From: an uncultured Granulicella sp.
GTDB taxonomy: Bacteria; Acidobacteriota; Terriglobia; Terriglobales; Acidobacteriaceae
Length of the DNA stretch: 34,058 nt
Reading direction: 5' to 3'
Assembly: GCA_937871785.1 (NCBI GenBank)
Contig: CALMON010000071.1
Coordinates: 1-34,058 of the forward strand
How positions within the stretch are numbered: the stretch's first letter is position 1; every line of letters starts with the position of its first letter. Shown piece after piece: positions 24,370 through 32,502 of this stretch. The notes beneath the pieces are model-generated. The model made no database searches. It saw nothing but the letters and a program-made list of their open reading frames with translations, and was not told the origin of the DNA. Position numbers and translations under genes: made by a program.

Positions 24370-25302
24370 TTATGGCAGGAAGCCGCTGAGCGCCGCGATG
24401 AACTCGTCGGGTTTTTCCATGGAGGCCACGTGGCCGCACTCGGGGATCACGACCAGACGCGCGTGCGGGATGCTGGCGGCATCATCCTGGCCGTCCGCCA
24501 GGGGGACGATGGCGTCGTTGCCGCCCCAGATGACCAGCGTAGGAATGGTAATGGCGTTGAGCCGCCCGGTGACGATTTCGGAATCGATCTTTGGGTTGGC
24601 CCGCAGCGACCGTTGCGTGCCGCCGTCGTTGGCCTGTAGCTTGAGCGCGAAGGCCTGACGCACGAACTCCGGCGTCACGCGAGACTTGTCGTAAAAGATC
24701 GCAGCGATTCCCGCGGCGTCCGCAAGCGTTCCGGCGACAGGCGCGGGACCGTTGGAGTGGATCGCCTTGTGCCCCGCGGCATCTTCAAGAATCAACCGCT
24801 CGGGCTTCGGCAGCGCGTAGGGCCCTGCGTTACCAGGCGCAAGCGCCTCGAGAGTGTAGTTGGTCACGATCCAACCGCCGAGCGACTCGCCCGCCAGCGT
24901 AAACCGCTCCACATGGAGCGTGCGCAGGAACTCGCCGAGGAAGTCGACAAACGTCTGGATGCTGTAATCGATAGCCGGCTTGTCCGATTTACCCCAGCCG
25001 ATTTCATCGAGCGCGATGACATGATGATGTTGCGCAAGCGGCAGAATGACATTGCCCCAGTCGAACCGGGCCTCGCTGCCGAAGCCATGCACCAGCACAA
25101 GGGTTGGGCCGTTGCCGGCTTCGTAGTACGCCATGTTCTGCCCGAAGACGAGCGCCGTCTTCTGCGGAGGAAGGGCAGACGGCGCAATCAAGAGCGGCTT
25201 GACCGCTTGCGCCGCGTACCCCAGCGTCGCGCAGGCGACGGCGGCAGCCATGGCGATCAGGCTCACTCCGGTTCGCAGGCTGATGAATCTGCTTCCACGC
25301 AT
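24370..25302 (-). CDS. Exported alpha/beta hydrolase
   Basis: This 310-residue protein has an N-terminal signal peptide (VSLIAMAAAVACATLGYAAQA) and an alpha/beta hydrolase domain. The oxyanion-region motif is LVHGFG (70-75), the nucleophile elbow is GESLGG with Ser140, the acid is Asp263 in WGGNDAIVP and the base is His291 in PECGHVASMEKP, so the triad is complete. DEIGWGKSDKP is typical of the lactonase/MhpC/haloperoxidase-like branch. The natural ester or C-C substrate is unknown; a periplasmic location is likely. The ATG at 25302 has AAGGAGA 5 bases upstream. The promoter side contains a perfect heptamer repeat at 25414-25448. Confidence 0.9.
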   Translation of the reverse strand: MRGSRFISLRTGVSLIAMAAAVACATLGYAAQAVKPLLIAPSALPPQKTALVFGQNMAYYEAGNGPTLVLVHGFGSEARFDWGNVILPLAQHHHVIALDEIGWGKSDKPAIDYSIQTFVDFLGEFLRTLHVERFTLAGESLGGWIVTNYTLEALAPGNAGPYALPKPERLILEDAAGHKAIHSNGPAPVAGTLADAAGIAAIFYDKSRVTPEFVRQAFALKLQANDGGTQRSLRANPKIDSEIVTGRLNAITIPTLVIWGGNDAIVPLADGQDDAASIPHARLVVIPECGHVASMEKPDEFIAALSGFLP

Positions 25303-25413
25303 GGTGTCTCCTTAGCGAGGTTTGTGCGCCCGCGTCGCGGTGCCTCCGGTACAGCAAGTCATGTTTCGGCTCGTTGACGCAAGCCTCTCACGGTATAGTT
25401 TTTCTGGCAACCG

Positions 25414-25448
25414 CACTTACCACTTACCACTTACCACTTACCACTTAC
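25414..25448. repeat. Perfect heptanucleotide tandem repeat, 5 x CACTTAC
   Basis: Five identical copies of CACTTAC stand head to tail with no mismatch, 112 bp upstream of the alpha/beta hydrolase start and about 100 bp past the nucleoside hydrolase stop. Perfect short arrays of this kind change copy number by slippage, so the number may vary between strains and could affect promoter spacing. Confidence 0.95.
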
Positions 25449-25546
25449 AAAGACCCGTGTGTGTCTGAAGCCGTGTCGAAAGCTGTTCGCAAGCGCCGCA
25501 CCTGCCGCGCTTTTCCTTTCGCAGACTATCTCCTCAGCAGGCTTCG

Positions 25547-26746
25547 TCAGGGTCTCATCGGCGCCGTCATCAGCTTCAAAAAGAGCGCCGTAAAGCGAAC
25601 CGTATCGAAGTCCCAGGGAACGTTCGCCACCTTGGCGTCGGGCGGCGGCACAGGCTTTTGCCGCTTGGGTTGCGGAGCGTCGGGCCAGGGCACGCCAGCG
25701 TAGCCGAGCGGCGTTTCATCCCAATACCATGAAGCGCCATAGCTCATGCCCTGCATGGTATCGACGTCCACATAGTACCGCCGCGTTGCGGTGATGATGG
25801 TGGGATCGATCAGGTAGGCCGCCATGACTTCATCGGGCATGCGAAACCACTGTACAGGCTTGTGCTCGCGGTACGGCCTCATCACCAGCTCCTCATACAG
25901 GTGCGCTTCGGCGTCGTTCTGCCCGTGCGCAATGGCGTCAGCCATCTCAGGCGTTTTGTGCAGCTTCTCCGCCAGGTCCACGGTGATCAGGGTCAGCTTC
26001 GGCCACGGCGCGTGCAATACGATTTGCGCCGCCTCGGGGTCGTACACCACGTTCACCGTCTTCGGTTGGATCATGGGGCTCGTGCCCATAAATACGATCT
26101 CCTGGGTCAAAGCGATTATGCCGGAATCCAGCCGAATGGCTAGCGCTATGTTGGTAAGCGCGCCTCCACAATAAAGCGTCACCTGGTGTGGATACTTGCG
26201 AATTTGCTGCACGATGAAGGCGGCCGCGGAGCCTTCGACAGGCTTTACCTTCGCGAAGCCTCCGGGAGGTGGTTCGACGACCTCGGGGCCGGGGCTGTAC
26301 TCGGCATACGCTCCAAGAAACGGGTCCGTCCGCGTGCCTCCATAGAGTCGGGTCAGGCGCAGCGGCGTTTCGCGCGATTGCACCAGCGGAAACTCGGCCC
26401 CCATGTACACCGGCACGGCAGGCCGATGGATATCCTCAAGAAGCTTGAGAACGTCGGCGGTCTCCTGCTTGAGCCAGCCGTTGCCTGTCACGACGGTGAC
26501 GCCGAGCACGTCGATGTTCGGGGACTGCAGCAGCATCACCAGCGGGTCTTCGTTATCGCCGATGATGCCGTCGGTGTCCTGATCAAAGATCACCTAGCGC
26601 GGCTGAGGCGACTCCTGGGCAAAGACCGCGGCGCTCAGGAAACAGCAAAGAAGCAGCAAAAGGCCAGAGCTTTCCAGCGCACGCGAACGGACAAGGCGAG
26701 CGCATCGTCCCTTCTCTCGAGTTGTCCTGAAAGGATTCAGGAACAT
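25547..26746 (-). pseudogene. Exported nucleoside hydrolase gene interrupted by an in-frame amber codon
   Basis: Read from the ATG at 26746, the gene encodes a clear Sec signal peptide (GLLLLLCCFLSAAVFAQE) with GGGAGG just upstream. After 50 codons comes TAG (26596-26594), and the same frame continues without another break to the normal stop. The downstream 348 codons encode a nucleoside-hydrolase-family domain, which cuts N-ribosidic bonds. The N-terminal Asp cluster is DQDTDGIIGDNEDP; other family-type segments are VLGVTVVTGNG, VTLYCGGALTNIALAI and KTVNVVYDPEAAQIVL. Related genes usually read a basic residue before VIFD, so one base change of a Lys or Gln codon would give this TAG. A GTG directly follows the TAG (26593-26591) and could restart translation, giving a leaderless cytoplasmic protein. 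It lies 17 bp after the amidohydrolase stop. A sequencing error is possible. Confidence 0.8.
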
Positions 26747-26763
26747 CAAAGCCTCCCTCTCGA

Positions 26764-28266
26764 TCAGCCACCACTGGTAAGCAGAATCGCCTTCTCGTAG
26801 CGGGCGATCATACCCGGATAGCGTGCCATCACATCGGCTCTCATCTTTTCGGTGTCGACGGTCAAAAACTCCCGGTCCTTCATAACAACCTTACCGTCGA
26901 CAATCGTGGTGCGCACATTGAGGCCAACCACGTTCTGTGCCAGGGTCAAGGTGGGATCGGTGCTGGTGAACTGATCGTAGTCGTCGTGACCGACGAGCAC
27001 GATATCCGCCAGCTTTCCGACTTCGAGGCTCCCTGTTTGGTCGCCAAGCGCCGCCGCCGCCGCACCGCCGCGGCACGCCTGGCGCAGCATGTCGGTGTAC
27101 GTGATCTGCGCCGGTGCGTGAAACGGCGTGGCGTAGCCAAGCGTCTGACCCAGCACCGCGTAGTGCGACACCTGGAAAAGATCAAGCGTGCCACGCGAGT
27201 TCGGCCCGTCGGTACCCAGCCCCACGCGAATGTTTGCGCGGATCATATCGAGCATGCGATGCGGCCCGCCGCCGTAGTTGCCGAACGCGCAGTGTGCCAC
27301 CGAGGCATCGTGCTTCGCGTAGCAGTCGACGTCCGTGGGCGTAAGAAAGATGGAGTGCGCACAGTGCATGCGCTTGTTGAAGATGCCGAGGCTTTCAAAA
27401 TACTCGGGTGGCCGCAGGTTCCAGTTTTCTACGGTGTAGTCCACCTCGTAGGTGCCTTCGGAAAGATGCGTGTGAATGTTTGTGTCCAGCTCGTCCGCAA
27501 GCTTCGACATGCTCACGCGCAGCTCTTCCGTGTTGACCAGGATCTGCCGCAGCGACAGCCACGCCTTGACTCTGGGATTGCTCTGCCAGCGCTTCACCAG
27601 AGCTTCATTTTCCTTGAGCGCCTGGCTGGTGGTCATGATGTGACTTTTCGGTAGCGGCCCGCCATCACCATCCATGTCGCAGGTGTTCAGGGAGATGCGG
27701 CCGCGAATGCCGACCTGGTCGGCGGCTCGCCCCATCTCGTCCGGGTGCGGTCCGCCGGCTTCCAGAAAGCACGTCGTGCCGGCGCTGATCATCGACGTAT
27801 AGCCGACCATGCCGCTGTTGTACACGTCGTGGGGGTCCAGTCCGCTTTCAAACGGAATCAGGGTTTTCTTCCAGCTTGGGCCCTTGCGATGGGTAACGCG
27901 ATGCACGCCGCGAAGGAACTGCTGCGCCGTGTGGTAATGCGTGTCCGTCATGCCTGGCATGGCGATCAAGCCGGAAGCCATGACGGTTTCTTTCGCGGTG
28001 AACATGCCGGAGGCATCCGCTGCTTTACCTATCCAGGCGATGGCATTGCCTCGGACCGCGATAGCGCCATCTGTCACCACGGTGTTCTTCCCGTCGAAGG
28101 TCACCACGTCGCAGCCTGTAATCAGCAGATCGACATGGCTGGGAGCGGCCAGTGGCGCAAACACCTCTGCCCTGGCCAGCCTCGAAACTGCTAAGGCACT
28201 CGCTACAGCCCCGGCGGCAAGAAACTCGCGGCGTGTGATCCCCTGGCTGACTTCTTCCTTTTCCAT
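26764..28266 (-). CDS. Tat-exported amidohydrolase (ATZ/TRZ, cytosine-deaminase-like)
   Basis: This 500-residue protein begins with a twin-arginine signal (ITRREFLAAGAVASALAVSR) and continues as a metal-dependent amidohydrolase. Metal and catalytic residues are visible in TDTHYHTAQQFLRG (HxH), THLSEGTYEVD (His and Glu), HCAHSIFLT (His) and GLGTDGPNS (Asp). A small beta-sandwich is formed by the ends (VDLLITGCDVVTFDG and VRTTIVDGKVVMKD). The family includes guanine, 8-oxoguanine, adenosine and S-adenosylhomocysteine deaminases and triazine hydrolases; the substrate here is unknown. I chose ATG 28266 because AGAGG lies 6 bases after the spacing expected, while the ATG at 28284 has no site. It is the first gene of a two-gene transcript with the nucleoside hydrolase. 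Confidence 0.9.
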   Translation of the reverse strand: MEKEEVSQGITRREFLAAGAVASALAVSRLARAEVFAPLAAPSHVDLLITGCDVVTFDGKNTVVTDGAIAVRGNAIAWIGKAADASGMFTAKETVMASGLIAMPGMTDTHYHTAQQFLRGVHRVTHRKGPSWKKTLIPFESGLDPHDVYNSGMVGYTSMISAGTTCFLEAGGPHPDEMGRAADQVGIRGRISLNTCDMDGDGGPLPKSHIMTTSQALKENEALVKRWQSNPRVKAWLSLRQILVNTEELRVSMSKLADELDTNIHTHLSEGTYEVDYTVENWNLRPPEYFESLGIFNKRMHCAHSIFLTPTDVDCYAKHDASVAHCAFGNYGGGPHRMLDMIRANIRVGLGTDGPNSRGTLDLFQVSHYAVLGQTLGYATPFHAPAQITYTDMLRQACRGGAAAAALGDQTGSLEVGKLADIVLVGHDDYDQFTSTDPTLTLAQNVVGLNVRTTIVDGKVVMKDREFLTVDTEKMRADVMARYPGMIARYEKAILLTSGG

Positions 28267-28893
28267 GAGCTTCCTCTCGCACATCGATTTATTGTTTCGG
28301 TGGGTGGATGAATAGATGGATGGCTGCTGACGTGCGCTGTGCAGGGCTATGCCGAGAGGTCAGCCCCGTTTCGCGAACCGAGGAAAGGTGCGCGTAAGGG
28401 GGAGAACCGAACCCCTTTCCGCGAATCGGAGTGTATTCCGGTAAGAGCTTGTATTTGTTCTGCGGTGCAAATAGGTGATTTGGAAACTGATTGAATCACA
28501 CTTTTGAAACAACGCCAAATGCGAGAGCCGTCACCGGCTTTGCCGCCTGCGGCGACCCGATACGGCGCGTGCCGTTTCTCCGTTAGAAAAATACTGGACG
28601 AATATCTCTAGACATGTTTAGATAGGTGAAATTACCAAGTCACTGATTTGTTGTGTAGGTCAACGCGAGAGCAACCGTGTTCGCACACTATCTTTTCCGT
28701 TTCAACAAACGAGAAGTCGCAGTAGCTTTCAGCTTTCCAGGTTCAATCGGCTGCATTGTCCCGCTGAAACTTTGCAAGACGTATCATCCCTATCTTTGAA
28801 GCAACATTTCGTCCGAAGGCGAGACTCGAGATACCCATCTTGCCGCGCAGTCGCATTCGTGTCTTCAGGAACTCATCTCGAAAGGTTGTGAGT
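28267..28893. promoter_or_regulatory. Long divergent control region between amidohydrolase and TonB receptor
   Basis: This 627-bp stretch has no convincing gene. It becomes A+T-rich from about 28430 to 28830 in contrast to its neighbours. Visible elements are the perfect palindrome TTCGCGAA (28370-28377) with a related copy TTTCCGCGAATCGG (28416-28429), and a hairpin AAGGGG/CCCCTT (28396-28401 and 28412-28417). There is also a 16-bp dyad TCTAGACATGTTTAGA with one mismatch pair (28607-28622). These could be operators for the two divergent transcripts. A TTG at 28840 opens the receptor frame early but has no ribosome binding site. Confidence 0.5.
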
Positions 28894-31800
28894 ATGCCAG
28901 GATTGACCACTTCTTGCCTGTCTGTCGTTCGGCGTTTGTTGCAAGGCACCGCACTTGTCGGCTTCGTCCTCCTTGCGTGCACGCACCTTGCTCAAGGGCA
29001 ATCGCTTGCGGGTCTGGGTGCTCTCAGCGGCACCGTACATGATCCCTCCGGTGCCCTTGTTCCGCACGCCGACGTGCAAGTGGTCAATCCCAGCCTCGGC
29101 ATAGACCGTAGGCTGAAGACCGATGGCTCCGGTCTCTTCTCGGCACCCTCTTTGTCGCCTGCGTCCGGATACAGCGTCATTGTCACGGTCCCGGGGTTCA
29201 GTGTTTCCAAGGTAGATAACATCATTATCCATGTGGGCGATCTCATTACTATTCCGGTTACGCTCTCTGTTTCCGGCTCAGAAACAGTCTCGGTTTCCGA
29301 AAGCGACCAGCCGGTCATCGACCTGAACAAAACTGAAGTGTCTTCGATCGTCAACCAGGAGCAGATTTTGAATCTGCCGATCAATGGCCGTCGCGCTGAC
29401 CAGTTCGCGCTGCTGTCGCCAGGTGTCGTCCCTGACGGTACGACGGGTGAAATCTCCTTCCATGGTGTTCCTTCCGGCAATCTTTTCCTGCTCGACGGCG
29501 TCGATATTACGCAGCAATGGTTCGTTCAGAATGCGGGCGGCAGCGCCCTGCTCTCAAATGTATCCATGGAGGCCGTGCAGGAGTTTCGCACTGAAGTGCT
29601 GGGCTATTCCGCGGAGTTCGGCCGCAGCGCCGGTGGCGTCGTCAACCTGGTCACCAAAAGCGGCACCAACAATTTCCACGGCACGGCTTTCTGGTTCTTT
29701 CGCAATCGCACGTTGAATGCTATCGATCTATTTTCTAAGCTGAACGGCGTGGCCTATAACCCGCCTGAGTTCCGGCATCAGTTCGGCGGAACCGCCGGCG
29801 GTCCCGTCATTAAAAACAAGTTATTCTTTTATTCCAGCTACGAAGGCACCATCCGCAACTTCCCACTCGTCAGCAGCCTTTTCAGCGATGCGACATACGT
29901 CAATCCAACGACCGGTCAGTTCTTGGCTGGCATCTGTAATGCCTCCACAGTCCAGTGTGCGGCCGCGCAGTCTTATATCAACCGGCTGTCTATTCCCAGT
30001 ACGGTCCCGCGACGTCTGCAGCAAAACGCGGGCTATGTAAAATTCGATTATCGTCCCAGCGATAAAAGCACGTATAGCGCCAATTTTAATCTTGTCAATT
30101 ATTCCGCAACACACGATGCCGTTACCGCCGCGGCGGTAACCGATGGCACGGGCGCCGCAGGAACGAATTACAACATCAGCACGCATGTCCGTAACGCGCA
30201 TTTGTTCAATTCCTACGTCTTTAATAACTCGATGGTGAATGAAGTACGCTTCGGCTTTAATGCCGACCGCCGCTTCCAGGGTTTGCCGACCGATCTGGCT
30301 CCACCGAATGGCGTCCACTCCGCGGTCACCGTGGCGGGTATAGGAAGCCTGGGTGTTTCGCAGAATCAATTGCCCAATATTCAACCTACCGAGAAGCGCT
30401 TTGACCTGAGCGACAATTTTTCCCAGCTCAAGGGCAAAAATCAATTGAAATACGGTCTGGATCTCGCCTATCTCCGCAGCGTAGAAAATGCGGTCTTCAG
30501 CGGCCCCGGCGCGTTCACCTATACGAACTTTACCAATTTCGCCTACGATCTTGCACCGTCTCCTACTGACCCGGTTGTTCCGGTGACTTCCACCACGGCG
30601 GGTCAGGCGATTAGCAAGCACTATTCGACCTTCGCGCAAGCTGTCGGTCATCCGCAGACCCGCACTACGATCCGCGACTATGACTTCTTTGCACAGGATA
30701 ACTGGCAAGTAGCACCTCATCTATCGCTCAACCTTGGCGTGCGCTATGAGTACGCCACGTTCACCCAGCCACCACCGCCAACCTACCAGGCCACCAATCC
30801 TACCGTCGGCAAGATCAATCAGCCCAAGAACGATTTCGCGCCCCGTGTTGGTTTTTCGTATGCAGCCAATGAGAACAAGACAGTCGTGCATGGCAGCTAT
30901 GGCATCTTTTACGCTCGACTTCCCGGCGCGACCATCACCCGTCTCCAGCAGCTAGGAGGTACGGTGCGCAAGTCGTTTACTCTCAGCAACACGAACGCCA
31001 CGCAATTCGCGGCTGCCCCAACGTTTCCGAATACCTTCACAAGCCTCGCGCAAATCAATTCGATTCTTAGCCCGAGCTCAATCAACACCGGCTTTGCCAT
31101 TCCGAACCTGGCGACGCCTTACGTGCAGGAGTTCACTCTCGGTGTTCAGCAGGACCTCGGCAAAAAGATGAGCCTCGACATTGCGTATATCGGATCTCGC
31201 GGGCTCAAATTTCTGCAGCGCTCGGACCTCAACGCGGGTCCTCCCACCGGGGTTGACACGTTCAACGTTGTCAACACCGCCGGTGTAACCACGGGTACCT
31301 ACAGCACGCCCGTGTACTATAGCGCCGCTTACGGCAACACCACGTATAACCCCAACTACAATAAAATTCTCCAAATCGATAATGCCGGACGAATTTGGTA
31401 CGACGGTCTCATCATGGAATTTCATCAGCGTGGAGGCAGGTTCTTCCAGAGTAATGTTGCTTACACGTGGTCGCACTCCGAAGACCTCGGTCAGGGTACG
31501 TTTACCAGTAACTATTACTTCACCGATCAAGGCGACACGTACTTCAACGGCTCTTCGAGCATTAATGGAAAGAGTGGTTACGCTTTTGAGAAAGGCCGCT
31601 CGCTTGAAGATCAACGGCACCGCGTTGTGCTCTCGGCGGTGATGGGCGTACCCCATGTCGGTTATTCTTCGAAGCTCGTCAGCGAAACCCTCAACGGCTG
31701 GCTTCTGACTCCGATCTTCACCTATGCCACGCCGCAATATGTCGACTCCACGCTGACGGTGAGCTCAGCCGATCCTCGCCTGTATGTGTCTACCCCCACC

Positions 31801-32163
31801 CTGAGCGGAATCGGGGCGGAAGCGCCGGGTGGCACCCGTGTTCCCTTCCTTCCTACCGCTAACCTTGCGCTCGGTACAACAGCTCAACTGGACGGCAGGT
31901 TGACGAAAAGCTTCAATCTCCCGAAGGATGGTCAATCGATTCAACTCGCCTTTGAAGCTATCAACGCACTCAATCACATCCGGTACACCAGCGTCGTTCA
32001 GTTGGCCTATAAGTCGACCTGGAATACCGCAACGCAAACGGGCACGCTCACGCAGCAGCCTGTAGGTGGCGCAACGGGGTTGGGTGCGGGGAGCGCTTCA
32101 GCGGGCTTCCCCGACGGAACAAACGCACGGCGTGCGCAAGCCTCGTTCCGCTACACCTTCTAG
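28894..32163 (+). CDS. TonB-dependent receptor, Oar-like, complete
   Basis: This 1089-residue outer-membrane receptor has a signal peptide (GTALVGFVLLACTHLAQG) and a carboxypeptidase-regulatory-like domain (LSGTVHDPSGALVPHADV, about residues 45-125). The plug domain shows QILNLPINGRRADQFALL, LFLLDGVDITQQWF and AEFGRSAGGVVNLVTKSGTN. A long beta-barrel ends in the aromatic outer-membrane signature QASFRYTF. The barrel strands FRHQFGGTAGGPVIKNKLFF and FAPRVGFSYAANENKTVVHG are typical of the acidobacterial family. It would import a bulky substrate with TonB; the neighbouring exported nucleoside hydrolase and amidohydrolase suggest nucleosides or related compounds (inference). Start 28894 was preferred to TTG 28840 because AAAGG lies upstream and the signal peptide follows. 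Its base composition is visibly less GC-rich than the flanking genes. Confidence 0.92.
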   Translation: MPGLTTSCLSVVRRLLQGTALVGFVLLACTHLAQGQSLAGLGALSGTVHDPSGALVPHADVQVVNPSLGIDRRLKTDGSGLFSAPSLSPASGYSVIVTVPGFSVSKVDNIIIHVGDLITIPVTLSVSGSETVSVSESDQPVIDLNKTEVSSIVNQEQILNLPINGRRADQFALLSPGVVPDGTTGEISFHGVPSGNLFLLDGVDITQQWFVQNAGGSALLSNVSMEAVQEFRTEVLGYSAEFGRSAGGVVNLVTKSGTNNFHGTAFWFFRNRTLNAIDLFSKLNGVAYNPPEFRHQFGGTAGGPVIKNKLFFYSSYEGTIRNFPLVSSLFSDATYVNPTTGQFLAGICNASTVQCAAAQSYINRLSIPSTVPRRLQQNAGYVKFDYRPSDKSTYSANFNLVNYSATHDAVTAAAVTDGTGAAGTNYNISTHVRNAHLFNSYVFNNSMVNEVRFGFNADRRFQGLPTDLAPPNGVHSAVTVAGIGSLGVSQNQLPNIQPTEKRFDLSDNFSQLKGKNQLKYGLDLAYLRSVENAVFSGPGAFTYTNFTNFAYDLAPSPTDPVVPVTSTTAGQAISKHYSTFAQAVGHPQTRTTIRDYDFFAQDNWQVAPHLSLNLGVRYEYATFTQPPPPTYQATNPTVGKINQPKNDFAPRVGFSYAANENKTVVHGSYGIFYARLPGATITRLQQLGGTVRKSFTLSNTNATQFAAAPTFPNTFTSLAQINSILSPSSINTGFAIPNLATPYVQEFTLGVQQDLGKKMSLDIAYIGSRGLKFLQRSDLNAGPPTGVDTFNVVNTAGVTTGTYSTPVYYSAAYGNTTYNPNYNKILQIDNAGRIWYDGLIMEFHQRGGRFFQSNVAYTWSHSEDLGQGTFTSNYYFTDQGDTYFNGSSSINGKSGYAFEKGRSLEDQRHRVVLSAVMGVPHVGYSSKLVSETLNGWLLTPIFTYATPQYVDSTLTVSSADPRLYVSTPTLSGIGAEAPGGTRVPFLPTANLALGTTAQLDGRLTKSFNLPKDGQSIQLAFEAINALNHIRYTSVVQLAYKSTWNTATQTGTLTQQPVGGATGLGAGSASAGFPDGTNARRAQASFRYTF

Positions 32164-32502
32164 AAAGGTGTATAGGTCGCGCCTTCCTGGGTCTGTGCCT
32201 TGTGTATGTCGATACCCAGGGGCTTCGCCCGGTTGGTAGGAAACGGGCTTTCAGCCCTAAAAGAGGCCACTGCACCCGAAGGAGAACTGCTCCAGTCCCT
32301 GCAACAGCAGCAACAGCACGACGCAAGTCTCTGTTACATCGATCACCGAATTTATCGGCGCGCGCCGCCGTCACTTGCTTCGGAAATACAAAAGTCTTCT
32401 CCTGATAGAGCGTCTTAGCTAGCCCGGAAGTGGCGTGATGCGGCAATTCGTTGGGTAATCGCCCATGGATGTTGCGGCCCGCAGTGCACCGAGGGAAGCG
32501 GT
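32164..32502. repeat. Hairpin-rich intergenic region, REP-like
   Basis: These 339 bp between convergent genes hold a chain of short hairpins. They are CCTGGGT/ACCCAGG (32186-32192 with 32214-32220), GGGC-TTC-GCCC (32220-32230), GGGCT-TTC-AGCCC followed by TAAAA (32245-32261), and GGAG/CTCC around 32281-32293. A CAACAG-type repeat (TGCAACAGCAGCAACAGCA) follows at about 32299-32318. Repeated GGGCTnnAGCCC units resemble REP elements (recalled for acidobacterial genomes, not searched). The third hairpin could also end the receptor transcript. No gene is evident. Confidence 0.45.
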
